Made by a program: the position numbers and the translations under genes. Shown in pieces: positions 44,081-53,993 of a stretch of DNA of 64,000 nucleotides. Origin of the DNA: Rhodothermus bifroesti (GTDB taxonomy: Bacteria; Bacteroidota; Rhodothermia; Rhodothermales; Rhodothermaceae); the NCBI RefSeq assembly GCF_017908595.1, contig NZ_JAGKTL010000003.1, positions 124,001 through 188,000 of the forward strand. The letters run 5' to 3'. Within the stretch, counting starts at the first letter, position 1; every line of letters starts with the position of its first letter. The notes below the pieces were generated by a model, which searched no databases, was not told the origin of the DNA, and worked only from the letters and a program-made list of their open reading frames with translations.

Positions 44081-45991
44081 TTAGTGCTGTAGCACGAGGC
44101 TAAGAGAAAGCATGCGGCCAGGTTCGTAGACAGCCATGCCTGCCGCATAAGGATTGCGCAGGTAGGACAAATGCTGCCGATAGGTGCGGTTGAGCACGTT
44201 GTGCACGTCCAAGCGCACTTCTACTGGCCTGTAGCGATAGCGTACGCCCAAGTCGATGCGATACCACGAAGGCGTTGGGGTTTCGTTTAAGGTGGCATCC
44301 ACCCTACCCTGACGGGCCTGATACATTAGGCTCGCCCAGCCCTGAAGTGCCTGTTGCTCGGGCGTATGAACTTTGGCTTGGATTGTCCAGGGTTGGATTT
44401 CAGCCAGGGGCGTGTGATGGGAGCGGTTTTCACCCCACGTGTAGCTGGTTTGCAGCGAACCCCAGGGTAGCGCCAAGCGTACCTCACCTCCAATCAATAA
44501 AGCACGCACGCTGCTGTAGGTCTGCCAGTTCATAGCATAAGCTTGCCGACGTTCCAAATAGACGTAGTTCCAGACGTGCGTGCCATAAAAACGCAGCTCT
44601 AGGTTTTGCCACTTGCTACTGGCTTGCAGTCCAGCACGTACAGGCTGGGCCAGTGTAGGATTGGCGACCCAATGGGGCTGGCCCATCATGCGGCGCAGCC
44701 CAAAATAAAGCTGTTCCACTTGCGGCGCCTCGCTGGCCAACTCGGCTTGCAGGCCCCACCAGAACGCTGCGTTCATTTTTTGATAGGCAATGCCAAGCGC
44801 CAACGGTACAAACCAGCGTTGCGTTTGCGCACGGGGATGCAGCATTCGAAACAGTTCCAGGCGCTCTTTGTCTCCGATGGCAACGTGGGTTAGCCCAATG
44901 CGACCGCTCATCGATAGGGCCTGCCAAGTAAACGTCCGCCCCATGGCACCGGAAAACACACGAGCCGAAGGAATGACGTTTTGCGTCATGGACATGCTCG
45001 CACCCATGATATTTTCCGCCTTCCAGAAACGATAAAAAAGTTCATAGTCGGTGTGCTGAGCAGTGCCTGTTAGACCGATGGTAAACGTGCGGGCTTTGGT
45101 TTCCATAGGCATCGTGGAGGCTGAGGCACGTAGGCCGTTATCCATCCCATGCCAGCTATAGTTTGCATACAGTCGATGGCCTGCAAAGGCGATGAAGGCG
45201 TGTCCCATCTGGTTTTCACGCTCGTCCATCGTCAGGTAAGGAAAAGCGATGTCACGGGTCACAAAGTACCCCCCGCCATATTGGAGCTTACCCTGACGGC
45301 CTTCTAGGTTGCCTTCAAGCCACTGGCCACGTATGTGCGCATCGCGATAGCCGTACAAGTCGCCAAAAGACTGGCCGCGACCTGTAGTGTAGGAACGCGG
45401 ATTAAGCCAGCGTAGCGACAGCCTGTGGTTTTGCCCAGAAGCGCTAAGGGCACCCTCAAAACTGGATTCTGCCGCTAAGCGCGATTGGAACATGGCCGTA
45501 ACCGACCAAGCCTGCGTAGGCGGCCGGCGTTGATAAGCCACGCGCCCACCGAGTCCCGACTGCAACGCCAGACCACTGGGGTCAATTGCTACAGCCATGA
45601 GCTCTAGTGGATTTACCCGCACCAGGGGCGGATCCATGCGATTAGGGCAGGCATTGTAGAACCGCTCACCATCGATGGTAACTTCAATCTCGCCCCGTTT
45701 GAATCCCCGCAAGTAAAAATCAGGCGTCAGCGCCATTCCACGGCGGATCAATCCTATCCCCTGATCTTCTACAATCCGATAGAGGGCTTCTTTGCCTATC
45801 GTAGCTTCACGTGTGCCAAGGTGCAGCACGCGTGCAGTGATCGTAACTGGTTCAAGCACAACCTCAAAGGCCACACGACTGGTATCGGTCTGGCCATAGG
45901 TGCTTTGTAGGGTGCTGGCTACAACAAAACATAGCAAAACACTCCACCCTAGACGGCGAAGCAAAACATGCGCAGCCATGATTTTCTTCAC
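44081..45991 (-). CDS. TonB-dependent outer-membrane receptor with OprC-like copper site
   Basis: Predicted 636-residue receptor with signal peptide, plug domain (VTITARV, then TPDFYLRGFKRGEIEVTIDGER) and a 22-strand-type barrel ending in LSLSLVLQH. In the plug is CPNRM (Cys near 115, Met near 119) followed by DPP, and in the barrel WHGMDNG (His near 281, Met near 283). The CxxxM plus HxM combination is the copper-coordinating site described for Pseudomonas aeruginosa OprC, with similar spacing. It is the second gene after a small exported Cys/His/Met-rich protein. I infer copper uptake; other soft metals remain possible. The barrel is also Met-rich, which suits a soft metal. Confidence 0.88.
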   Translation of the reverse strand: MKKIMAAHVLLRRLGWSVLLCFVVASTLQSTYGQTDTSRVAFEVVLEPVTITARVLHLGTREATIGKEALYRIVEDQGIGLIRRGMALTPDFYLRGFKRGEIEVTIDGERFYNACPNRMDPPLVRVNPLELMAVAIDPSGLALQSGLGGRVAYQRRPPTQAWSVTAMFQSRLAAESSFEGALSASGQNHRLSLRWLNPRSYTTGRGQSFGDLYGYRDAHIRGQWLEGNLEGRQGKLQYGGGYFVTRDIAFPYLTMDERENQMGHAFIAFAGHRLYANYSWHGMDNGLRASASTMPMETKARTFTIGLTGTAQHTDYELFYRFWKAENIMGASMSMTQNVIPSARVFSGAMGRTFTWQALSMSGRIGLTHVAIGDKERLELFRMLHPRAQTQRWFVPLALGIAYQKMNAAFWWGLQAELASEAPQVEQLYFGLRRMMGQPHWVANPTLAQPVRAGLQASSKWQNLELRFYGTHVWNYVYLERRQAYAMNWQTYSSVRALLIGGEVRLALPWGSLQTSYTWGENRSHHTPLAEIQPWTIQAKVHTPEQQALQGWASLMYQARQGRVDATLNETPTPSWYRIDLGVRYRYRPVEVRLDVHNVLNRTYRQHLSYLRNPYAAGMAVYEPGRMLSLSLVLQH

Positions 45992-46048
45992 GTTGGGTTA
46001 CTAAGCAACGGATTGAAAGGCATTAGAACCTGTCCTACAGCAGGTGTT

Positions 46049-46420
46049 CTACAGGCTGCGCGGCGGATGAAAGATATCTGCCGTTAGGCGAAGAGCGCAG
46101 AGAAAGGAGATATGAGGCACATGCCGTGTAGCCTGCTCAGGCATCCCAACCGTCGCTGGGGCGGGCAGTGGACCGTACGGCATCGTGCTGCCTGGCATGG
46201 CCTTGGACGCGTCGTTGCAACGCTGCCAAAGCGGCGTCCCCTCAGGGCTGTGGCAGGTGCATGGTCTCCCATGATGTGGGCAGGCCATGTGGTGGCAGGC
46301 TACCAGCGCATGCGCAGGTGCTTTGATGAAGCGCAGCGCCGACCATGGCCCAATGGGCCCAAGCAGCACGATGCTAAGCCCAAACGATAGCCAGCGAGCA
46401 GGTTTAAAGCGGCGCCACAT
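46049..46420 (-). CDS. Small exported Cys/His/Met-rich putative metal-binding protein
   Basis: Predicted 123-residue protein with a basic N-terminus and a hydrophobic signal or anchor (LSFGLSIVLLGPIGPW). Next comes a dense metal-ligand segment, CHHMACPHHGRPCTCHSPE, then a further Cys and several Met residues, and a short tail ending FHPPRSL. I do not recognise a named family. It resembles in style the small Cys/His proteins encoded beside copper TonB receptors in other phyla (for example DUF2946 in Proteobacteria). The receptor gene follows after 57 bases. It may bind or hand over copper in the periplasm. Upstream in-frame Met codons at 46435 and 46516 are alternative starts. Confidence 0.7.
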   Translation of the reverse strand: MWRRFKPARWLSFGLSIVLLGPIGPWSALRFIKAPAHALVACHHMACPHHGRPCTCHSPEGTPLWQRCNDASKAMPGSTMPYGPLPAPATVGMPEQATRHVPHISFLCALRLTADIFHPPRSL

Positions 46421-46583
46421 GGCCAGCAGAAGCATTTCTGTTATAAAGGAGCGAAAAAGACGTTTTAGGGCAACTCCCTGAGGAAAATCTTGTGTGAAAA
46501 ACCCGCACAACTTCAATGAATGGCACTTTACGCTTGAGGCTACGTATCAAGTCCCGCTGTCTTTGAGCACATTGGCAGAAGCT

Positions 46584-47954
46584 ATGCGTCATCAGGCTTT
46601 AGCTTACGTCGATACCCATTTTGAGCGATTTGTAGCCGAGCTTCAAGACCTGCTTCGGATTCCCTCTATTAGTACCGATCCAGACTATGCAGGTGAAGTG
46701 CGGCGTGCAGCTGCTTGGCTAGCCGATCATTTTCGGGCACTGGGTTTCCAGACCGTAGAAATCTTTGAAACCGAGGGCCATCCGATAGTCTATGCAGCAT
46801 ACGAGGTTGGAAGCGACCGGCCTACTGTGTTGGTTTATGGCCACTACGATGTGCAGCCCCCGGATCCCCTAGAGCTGTGGACCTCGCCGCCGTTTGAGCC
46901 TCGGATTCAGGATGGAGTGCTTTATGCCCGGGGGGCTTCCGACGATAAAGGGCAGCTGTTCATGCACGTGAAAGCCGCCGAAGCGTATTTGAAGACAGCC
47001 GGCACGCTGCCTGTAAACTTAAAATTTTTGATTGAGGGTGAAGAAGAGTCGGGTTCGGTGCACCTTAGGCCGTTTATTGAGGCACATCGCTCGTTGCTTT
47101 CAGCCGACGTTGTAGCGATTTCCGATACGGCACTTTTTGCGCCAGGCGTCCCCTCGATCACCTATGGTCTGCGTGGGCTGGTGTACGTCGAGGTTGAGCT
47201 CACTGGCCCGGTGCGTGACCTGCACTCGGGTGTTTATGGCGGTGCTGTGGAAAACCCCATCAATGCCTTAGCACGGCTGATTGCAGGCTTGCACGACGCC
47301 CAGCATCGCATAACCATCCCAGGTTTTTACGACAACGTAAGGCCATTAACTGAAGAGGAGCGCCAGGCCTTTCGGGAATTGCCTTTCGATGAGCAGGCCT
47401 GGATGAAGGCTATTGGCGTCTCGGCGGTACGCACCGAAGCAGGTTATACCATTTTGGAAGCCATCACTGCGCGGCCGACGCTGGACGTCAACGGCATTTG
47501 GGGAGGGTATCAAGGAAAAGGGGCTAAAACGGTGCTACCGGCCAAGGCTGGCGCCAAAATTTCCATGCGCTTGGTGCCCGACCAAGATCCTGAAGATATT
47601 ATAGCAAAAACGCAACGCTATTTTGAGCAGCATACTCCGCCTACTTGCCAATTACGCTTTACCGCCTTGCATGGAGGCCGTCCGGTGCTGGTGAATACCC
47701 GGCATCCAGCCCTGCAGGCAGCTGCTGAGGCGATGGCGCGCGTGTTTGGCCGTCGGCCCTACTTCACACGTGAAGGAGGGTCTATTCCTGTAGTAGCCGA
47801 TTTTAAGCAGCTTTTGGGGCTCGATAGCGTGCTCATGGGCTTTGGCCTAAACTCGGATGCGATTCACGCCCCTGACGAACACTTTGGGCTAGATCGCTTC
47901 CGGCAGGGTATTGAAAGCATCATCTATTTCTGGCAATGCTACGGGGGCGCGTAG
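46584..47954 (+). CDS. M20-family metallopeptidase (dipeptidase type)
   Basis: Predicted 456-residue zinc aminopeptidase/dipeptidase. Metal and catalytic motifs are VYGHYDVQPPDP, GASDDKGQLFMH and IEGEEESGS, and the dimerisation domain follows (DLHSGVYGGAVENP). The closest characterised relatives are CNDP-like dipeptidases and M20 dipeptidases rather than ArgE or DapE. No signal peptide is seen with the chosen Met, so it should be cytoplasmic. The frame extends 30 codons upstream, overlapping the promoter region of the divergent Cys/His-rich gene, with no support. Confidence 0.92.
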   Translation: MRHQALAYVDTHFERFVAELQDLLRIPSISTDPDYAGEVRRAAAWLADHFRALGFQTVEIFETEGHPIVYAAYEVGSDRPTVLVYGHYDVQPPDPLELWTSPPFEPRIQDGVLYARGASDDKGQLFMHVKAAEAYLKTAGTLPVNLKFLIEGEEESGSVHLRPFIEAHRSLLSADVVAISDTALFAPGVPSITYGLRGLVYVEVELTGPVRDLHSGVYGGAVENPINALARLIAGLHDAQHRITIPGFYDNVRPLTEEERQAFRELPFDEQAWMKAIGVSAVRTEAGYTILEAITARPTLDVNGIWGGYQGKGAKTVLPAKAGAKISMRLVPDQDPEDIIAKTQRYFEQHTPPTCQLRFTALHGGRPVLVNTRHPALQAAAEAMARVFGRRPYFTREGGSIPVVADFKQLLGLDSVLMGFGLNSDAIHAPDEHFGLDRFRQGIESIIYFWQCYGGA

Positions 47955-48039
47955 TGCGGTCTGGAGAAACAAAAAAATTTTCTCAACGGTTTGGACGCTT
48001 GGCCAAAGCGTTCGAAGTGAAGGTTTGCACGTAACGGCA

Positions 48040-49434
48040 ATGATATTTGTTGCGCTGGGTGACACCGAGGCGATAGGAGCCAACTGTCATTTTCTCAAGC
48101 TGGATGGGACGGGGTTACTTTTGGACGTAGGGCTCGATCCGAACAAAGAAGGGCCTGCAAGTTTGCCTCGGTTTGAACTGATTCATCGCCAACTAGATTG
48201 GTACGTGGATCACGCCATTGTCACCCATGCACATCATGACCACATCGGAGCTTTGCCCGTTTTGCTGCGTGAATTTCCGCATGTGCTGGTGCACATGACC
48301 CGGGCTACGCGGCAGCTGGCTGAGTTGCTGCTACCGGCTTCAGCTCGACTGCAACGGAAAAGGCTTCTTGAGGGCCGCACAACCTTTTCTCCCCTGTTTG
48401 ACGAAAAGCAGCTCGAAGGCTATAGCTACCTGTACCTGACGCATGAGCCTGGCGAAGCATTTAATGTGACCGGCTTGCGGGGGCGCGCGCCGATAAGCGC
48501 CCGGTTTTACTTTGCCGGGCATGTGTTAGGTGCCGCGGGAGTTTTGCTCGCCCATGAGGAAAATGGTCGCCGGCAGCATGTTTTTTATACGAGCGATACC
48601 AACCTACGGGCCCAAGCGATTCTTCCAGGAGGTGAATACCCCGAGACCTCTGTCGATGTGCTGATCTTGGAGTCCACAGCAGGCGCTGATCCAGAAGCCG
48701 AGCGCACCACCCGTAAACTTGAAGAAGAGCGCTTTGGAGAAGCTGTGCGGCGGGTGTTAGACCGGGGTGGCAGCGTGTTGGTGCCGGCTTTTGCCTTGGG
48801 CCGTGCGCAAGAGGTGCTAGCCGTAATCGACCGGCTCAAGCGCGAAAAGGTGCTGCCGGCCAGCGTGCCTGTCTACACCGCCGGTACGATGCGCGCCATA
48901 GCTGATCTGTACGACCGAACGCGTTTGACTACACCTCGCATTGATCCTTCTTTTGAAGTGTTTCGCGTCGAGCAACGGCGCTTTCCGCGCAAGCTGCGCG
49001 GGGTGCTCGAGGCCCTGAAGGAGCCCGCCATTTACGTGCTCAGCAGTGGGATGATGTTTGAACGCTCCCTGTCGAACCAGATGGCACAACTCATGGTGGA
49101 AGATGAACGACACGGGATTTTTCTGGTCGGCTTCTCTAAAGAAGGATCACCTGCGCGGCGATTGCTGGATGCAGCAGCCGCAGGAGCCGAAACCGTAGTC
49201 TTGGAGGAGCAGCGCGGTCCGCAGCCCCTCCGCTGTGAAGTTGCTCGTTTTCGTTTCAGCGGCCATAGCCACCGACGTGACCTGCTCAGCCTGGTCGAGC
49301 GCCTTCAGCCGCGGCATGTGCTCCTTGTGCATGGCGATGAGGAAGCACGCCAGTGGATGGCCGATAACATTCAATTTTTCTACCCTGAAGTGCACGTGTG
49401 GCTGCCGAGATCCGGCGAACCGCTGGAGTTGTAA
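48040..49434 (+). CDS. Beta-CASP metallo-beta-lactamase-fold nuclease
   Basis: Predicted 464-residue member of the RNA-processing branch of the metallo-beta-lactamase superfamily. The zinc motif is THAHHDHIG. Beta-CASP elements follow as ILESTAG, PAFALGRAQEVL, LSSGMM and a late SGHSHRRDL with VLLVHGD. Relatives of the CPSF73/YSH1 type act as RNA endo- or exonucleases. The start at MIFVALGDTEAIGANC fits the first MBL strand; the frame reaches further upstream into the previous gene without support. It lies 85 bases after the peptidase gene and 30 bases before the FAD/Fe-S oxidoreductase. Confidence 0.9.
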   Translation: MIFVALGDTEAIGANCHFLKLDGTGLLLDVGLDPNKEGPASLPRFELIHRQLDWYVDHAIVTHAHHDHIGALPVLLREFPHVLVHMTRATRQLAELLLPASARLQRKRLLEGRTTFSPLFDEKQLEGYSYLYLTHEPGEAFNVTGLRGRAPISARFYFAGHVLGAAGVLLAHEENGRRQHVFYTSDTNLRAQAILPGGEYPETSVDVLILESTAGADPEAERTTRKLEEERFGEAVRRVLDRGGSVLVPAFALGRAQEVLAVIDRLKREKVLPASVPVYTAGTMRAIADLYDRTRLTTPRIDPSFEVFRVEQRRFPRKLRGVLEALKEPAIYVLSSGMMFERSLSNQMAQLMVEDERHGIFLVGFSKEGSPARRLLDAAAAGAETVVLEEQRGPQPLRCEVARFRFSGHSHRRDLLSLVERLQPRHVLLVHGDEEARQWMADNIQFFYPEVHVWLPRSGEPLEL

Positions 49435-49464
49435 GGCAGCCCCTAAAAAACCTAGACCTGTTGG

Positions 49465-52395
49465 ATGGAGACCCTAACCGTTGTAGCCCCAACGCGGCCA
49501 GCGTTGTCGCCCGAACGCCTGGAGGCTTTTTGCCATGCGTTGCGTCCGCAGCTTCGCGGAAGGCTCTACACCGATGCCATGACGCGGGCACTTTATGCAA
49601 CCGATGCCAGCATTTACCAGATAGAGCCTGTTGGCGTGCTTATTCCAGCCCATGTCGACGATGTGCAGGCTGCGCTAGCGCTGGCTTCTCGCTTCAGCAT
49701 CCCGGTGTTGCCTCGGGGAGGCGGTTCGTCACTTGCTGGGCAAGCTGTAGGTGAGGCTTTAGTCATTGATTTTACACCGCACCTGCATCGCATTCTGGAA
49801 ATCAATCCCGAAGAACGCTGGGCACGCGTAGAGCCAGGCTGCACTATGGAGCAGCTTAACCTCGCGTTACGGCCTTTGGGATTAATGGTGGGGCCTGATC
49901 CTGCCAGCGGTGCGCGGGCAACGCTGGGGGGTATGCTGGCCAACAATTCGACGGGTGCCCATTCGATACTCTATGGCAATATGGTTGAGCATGTGCGCGC
50001 CGTCAACGCGCTACTGGCCGATGGCACGCCGGTCCATTTTGAAGCACTCGACGAAGCCGCTTGGGCCGAACGCATGCGGCGCAATGACCCTGAGGGTCGG
50101 CTCTACCGTGAGCTCGACGACTTGCTGCGGGCAAAAGGCGACATCATTGCCCGCGATACGCCTAAACACTGGCGTCGCAACAGCGGCTATCGGCTGGAAT
50201 ACTTGCTTGAGGCCCGCTCCCGAAACCTGGCACAGCTGCTCTGCGGAAGCGAAGGGACGCTGGCTGTGGTCACGGAACTGACCATCGGGCTGGTGCCCCG
50301 TCCTAAGCGTACAGCCCTCGGTGTGGTGCACTTTGATACCCGAGAAGAAGCCCTGCGTGCTGTGACAACAATTCTCGAAACCAAACCTGCAGCCGTTGAG
50401 CTTTTTGACGGCGTGGCCATCGAAGCAACGCGCCATGCGCCTGGCTATGCTCCGCGACTGGCTACGTTTATCGTGGGCAATCCTGGTGCTGTGCTGATTA
50501 CGGAGTATTTTGGAGAGAGCGAGACTGAACTGGTGGCCAAGCTCGATGCTCTAGAAGCTACGTTGCAACGCGCTGGCTATGGCTATGCCATTGTGCGCGC
50601 TCTGCAGCCCGAGCATATCCAAAACGTGTGGGCTGTTCGAAGTGAAGGCGTCGGGTTGGTGATGGGCGTCAAAGGGGATCACAAGCCCTTGCCCATGATT
50701 GAAGATGCTGCCGTTCCCGTAGAGCATTTGGCCGACTACGTGGCTGATTTAGAGCGCCTTTTCCAGGAGACCCATACGCAGGCTGTGCTCTACGCGCACG
50801 CCTCAGCAGGCTGCCTGCACATCCGTCCTTTCCTCAACACAAAAGATGCTCGCGAAGTGGAGAAAATGCGTGTGCTGGCCACAGGCTCGATGGAACTGGT
50901 TAAAAAATATGGGGGCGTACTGTCTTCCGAGCATGGCGATGGCATTGTGCGGGGATGGCTCAACGAAGCTTTTCTCGGTCCAGAACTTTATGCCGTCTAT
51001 CGGCAAGTCAAGCAAATCTTTGATCCTAATGGCCTGCTAAACCCGGGCAAGATTATCGATACCCCACCGATGACTGAAAATTTGCGTATGGGGCCTACCT
51101 ATCGCACGATCGAACTGGTCGAAGAACTGGACTGGTCCGAAGAAGGTGGCTTTGCTCGGGCAGTAGAGCAGTGCAACGGCAACGGCGCTTGCCGCAAGCT
51201 CGAAAGCGGCACGATGTGCCCGAGTTTTATGGTTACGCGCGACGAGCGGCACACCACACGCGGACGGGCTAACGCGCTGCGTTCGGTACTCTCAGGCGCA
51301 CTGCCCGTTGAAGCGCTCACTGGGCGCGCCCTTTACGAAGTCATGGACCTGTGCATCCAATGCAAGGCCTGTAAAACGGAGTGCCCCTCAAACGTCGATA
51401 TGGCCAAAATGAAGACCGAGTGGCTAGCGAAGTACTGGGAGGCCAACCGCGTGCCGCTGCGCGTGCGTTTGTTTGCCAACCAACCTCGGCTAGCCCGGTG
51501 GATTGGAGGCGGATGGAAAGCACGGCTGGCCAATATCGGATTGCGCAACGCCTTCGTACGCCGATTGATGGACTGGACGTTGGGCATCAGCGCCCAACGC
51601 CAATTACCGACATTCGCGCTAGAGCCTTTTACCACCTGGTTTCGGAAACAAAGCTGGCCGACTACGGGACCAACCGTGGTGCTCTTTGCAGATACCTTTA
51701 ACAACTACCATCATCCCGAAGTCGCCCAAGCAGCCGCGCTGTTTTTTGCGCGTTTAGGCTTCCAGGTAATCGTGCCCGAGGAAAAGGCCTGCTGCGGTCG
51801 TCCCTTGATCTCAAAGGGACTTGTGAGTCAGGCCCAGCGTCAGGCCCTAGAGGCCCTGGAACGGCTTTATCCCTATGTCGAACAGGAATTACCCATTATA
51901 GGCCTAGAACCCAGCTGCATTCTAACGTTTCGTGACGAACTGCTCAGCCTGTTGCCAGGAGATCCGCGCGCACGAAAACTGGCACGCAGCGTCTTTACTT
52001 TCGAGGAATACGTGGCACGCTTGGCCGACGAAGGACGCCTGCGTGAGGTGCGTTGGACCGAAACGGCACGACGCGTCCTGGTGCATGGCCACTGCCATCA
52101 AAAATCGTTGGTAGGCATGGGACCAACGGCACGCATTCTGGCCCTGCCCCCAAATTATCGCGTAGAGGTGCTCGACACGAGCTGCTGCGGTATGGCAGGA
52201 GCCTTTGGATATGAAAAAGAACACGTCGAGATTTCTCTGAAAATGGCCGAGCGGCGCCTGGCTCCAGCAGTGCGAGCAGCCAGTGAAGACACCCTCATTG
52301 CGGCAGCCGGAACTTCGTGTCGCGCGCAAATTTTCGACACAACCGGCCGGCGCGCTTGGCATCCGGCAGAGATTTTGCTACAGGCGCTGACCTAA
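49465..52395 (+). CDS. Large FAD-linked oxidase fused to 4Fe-4S and CCG domains
   Basis: Predicted 976-residue oxidoreductase. The N-terminal half is a PCMH-type FAD domain (LPRGGGSSLAGQAVGE, then DPASGARATLGGMLANNSTG) plus the FAD-oxidase C-terminal domain ending at LNPGKIIDTPP. Two 4Fe-4S motifs follow (CNGNGACRKLESGTMCPS and CIQCKACKTECPSNVD). The C-terminal part has cysteine-rich CCG domains (KACCGRPLISKG, HGHCHQK and TSCCGMAGAFGYEK). This layout matches fused glycolate/D-lactate dehydrogenase (GlcD+GlcF-like, YdiJ-type) enzymes that feed electrons from 2-hydroxyacids to the membrane. The substrate cannot be fixed from sequence. Confidence 0.93.
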   Translation: METLTVVAPTRPALSPERLEAFCHALRPQLRGRLYTDAMTRALYATDASIYQIEPVGVLIPAHVDDVQAALALASRFSIPVLPRGGGSSLAGQAVGEALVIDFTPHLHRILEINPEERWARVEPGCTMEQLNLALRPLGLMVGPDPASGARATLGGMLANNSTGAHSILYGNMVEHVRAVNALLADGTPVHFEALDEAAWAERMRRNDPEGRLYRELDDLLRAKGDIIARDTPKHWRRNSGYRLEYLLEARSRNLAQLLCGSEGTLAVVTELTIGLVPRPKRTALGVVHFDTREEALRAVTTILETKPAAVELFDGVAIEATRHAPGYAPRLATFIVGNPGAVLITEYFGESETELVAKLDALEATLQRAGYGYAIVRALQPEHIQNVWAVRSEGVGLVMGVKGDHKPLPMIEDAAVPVEHLADYVADLERLFQETHTQAVLYAHASAGCLHIRPFLNTKDAREVEKMRVLATGSMELVKKYGGVLSSEHGDGIVRGWLNEAFLGPELYAVYRQVKQIFDPNGLLNPGKIIDTPPMTENLRMGPTYRTIELVEELDWSEEGGFARAVEQCNGNGACRKLESGTMCPSFMVTRDERHTTRGRANALRSVLSGALPVEALTGRALYEVMDLCIQCKACKTECPSNVDMAKMKTEWLAKYWEANRVPLRVRLFANQPRLARWIGGGWKARLANIGLRNAFVRRLMDWTLGISAQRQLPTFALEPFTTWFRKQSWPTTGPTVVLFADTFNNYHHPEVAQAAALFFARLGFQVIVPEEKACCGRPLISKGLVSQAQRQALEALERLYPYVEQELPIIGLEPSCILTFRDELLSLLPGDPRARKLARSVFTFEEYVARLADEGRLREVRWTETARRVLVHGHCHQKSLVGMGPTARILALPPNYRVEVLDTSCCGMAGAFGYEKEHVEISLKMAERRLAPAVRAASEDTLIAAAGTSCRAQIFDTTGRRAWHPAEILLQALT

Positions 52396-52402
52396 AAACT
52401 TG

Positions 52403-52428
52403 GCGGGGTCGAATTTTGACCCCGCTTT
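52403..52428 (+). terminator. Terminator after the FAD/Fe-S oxidoreductase
   Basis: Perfect 8-base arms (52403-52410 and 52418-52425) of GCGGGGTC enclose a 7-base loop and lead to a short TTT. It lies seven bases beyond the stop and separates this unit from the glutamate dehydrogenase gene. Confidence 0.75.
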
Positions 52429-52508
52429 AACAATTTGGAAGCGCTTTTTTAACTTGTTTGGCGTACATTCGATCTTGTACAACACCGACAACCAACCGCT
52501 TTAGCGCG

Positions 52509-53942
52509 ATGCAACTGCCTGAAACGCTTGTCGAGGCGCGGCCGTACTCGTTTTTTGAACAGGTCAACCGCATTTTTGACCGAGCCGCTGCCTATACCAA
52601 ACATCCTAAGGGACTGTTGGATCAGATTAAGGCCTGCAATAGCGTCTACCGGGTGGAATTTCCAATTAAGCGGGATGACGGTTCTATTGAGGTCATCCGC
52701 GCCTATCGAGCTGAGCACAGCCATCACAAGCTCCCCACGAAAGGGGGCATTCGCTACGCGGAAACCGTGAACGAGGACGAAGTGATGGCGCTTGCTGCAT
52801 TGATGACGTACAAGTGCGCTATTGTGGACGTACCCTTTGGAGGGGCAAAAGGGGGCGTTAAAATCGATCGGCGAAAGTATAGCGATGCTGAACTAGAGCG
52901 CATTACACGGCGCTACACGTTTGAGTTGCTGCGCAAAAACTTTATCGGTCCAGGCATTGATGTTCCGGCGCCAGACTATGGGACTGGGCCGCGCGAAATG
53001 GCGTGGATTCTGGATACGTACAATTCGTTCTCCTCGAATCCTTTGGAAGCGTTGGCTTGCGTCACAGGTAAGCCAGTGGGTGAGGGCGGCGTACGCGGTC
53101 GCAAGGAAGCCACGGGGCGGGGGGTATACTTTGGTGTGCGCGAGGCTTGCAGCGTAGAGGAAGACATGAAAGCCTTAGGGCTTGAGACAGGCCTTTCTGG
53201 CAAGACCGTCGTGGTGCAAGGCTTGGGAAACGTCGGCTACCATGCGGCCAAGTTTCTGGCCGAAGGGGGAGCGGTCCTCGTTGGGCTGGCGGAAATTGAA
53301 GGAGCAATTTACAATCCTGAAGGGCTCGACCTAGAGGCTGTGATGGCGCATCGCCGGCAAACCGGCTCGATCCTTAACTTTCCAGGTGCCAAAAACTTGG
53401 AGCGGACCGAAGATGCTCTGGAGCTCCCCTGTGACATTCTGGTGCCTGCTGCGCTAGAGAATCAGATTACCGCAGAGAATGCCCCACGCATTCAGGCCAA
53501 AATCATTGCCGAAGCAGCTAACGGCCCTGTTACGGTAGAGGCTGAAGAGATCTTGCTCAAAAAAGGCGTGCTTATCATTCCCGATGTGTATTTGAACGCC
53601 GGTGGGGTGACGGTTTCTTACTTTGAATGGCTGCGCAATTTATCGCACGTTCGGTTTGGGCGGCTGAGCAAGCGATTTGAAGAGCGTACTTTTAGCCGCA
53701 TTTTGGAAGTGATTGAAGACCTAACGGGCAAAAAGGTCCCCATCGAACTGGTTCAGGAGGTAGCTCATGGGGCTGACGAAGAGGACCTGGTAAACTCCGG
53801 TCTGGAAGAAACCATGGTGACGGCTTACCAGGAAATTCAAGCAATTCGGCGGAAGCACAACGTTGACTTGCGCACGGCGGCATTTATTAGTGCTATCGAA
53901 AAAGTAGCCAAATCTTACATTGAGCTAGGCATCTTTCCGTGA
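52509..53942 (+). CDS. Glutamate dehydrogenase
   Basis: Predicted 477-residue hexameric dehydrogenase interconverting glutamate and 2-oxoglutarate plus ammonia. It has KGGIRY, the catalytic lysine segment [35 protein letters not shown] and the nucleotide loop [16 protein letters not shown] and [13 protein letters not shown] follow late in the chain. The sequence fits the family of catabolic/thermophilic GDHs of about 420-480 residues. Coenzyme preference is not decided. The start selected gives [13 protein letters not shown]; an in-frame Met 17 codons upstream has no support. Confidence 0.95.
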   Translation: MQLPETLVEARPYSFFEQVNRIFDRAAAYTKHPKGLLDQIKACNSVYRVEFPIKRDDGSIEVIRAYRAEHSHHKLPTKGGIRYAETVNEDEVMALAALMTYKCAIVDVPFGGAKGGVKIDRRKYSDAELERITRRYTFELLRKNFIGPGIDVPAPDYGTGPREMAWILDTYNSFSSNPLEALACVTGKPVGEGGVRGRKEATGRGVYFGVREACSVEEDMKALGLETGLSGKTVVVQGLGNVGYHAAKFLAEGGAVLVGLAEIEGAIYNPEGLDLEAVMAHRRQTGSILNFPGAKNLERTEDALELPCDILVPAALENQITAENAPRIQAKIIAEAANGPVTVEAEEILLKKGVLIIPDVYLNAGGVTVSYFEWLRNLSHVRFGRLSKRFEERTFSRILEVIEDLTGKKVPIELVQEVAHGADEEDLVNSGLEETMVTAYQEIQAIRRKHNVDLRTAAFISAIEKVAKSYIELGIFP

Positions 53943-53949
53943 GCAGGGT

Positions 53950-53980
53950 GTGGGGGACGGTGCAGCCCGCCGTCCCCCAC
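53950..53980. terminator. Hairpin between glutamate dehydrogenase and sppA
   Basis: A perfect 11-base inverted repeat (53950-53960 and 53970-53980) lies between the convergent stops. It has no clear T-run on either side, so it may act as a weak terminator or as a barrier to exonucleases. Confidence 0.65.
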
Positions 53981-53993
53981 GGCACGCTGCTAC

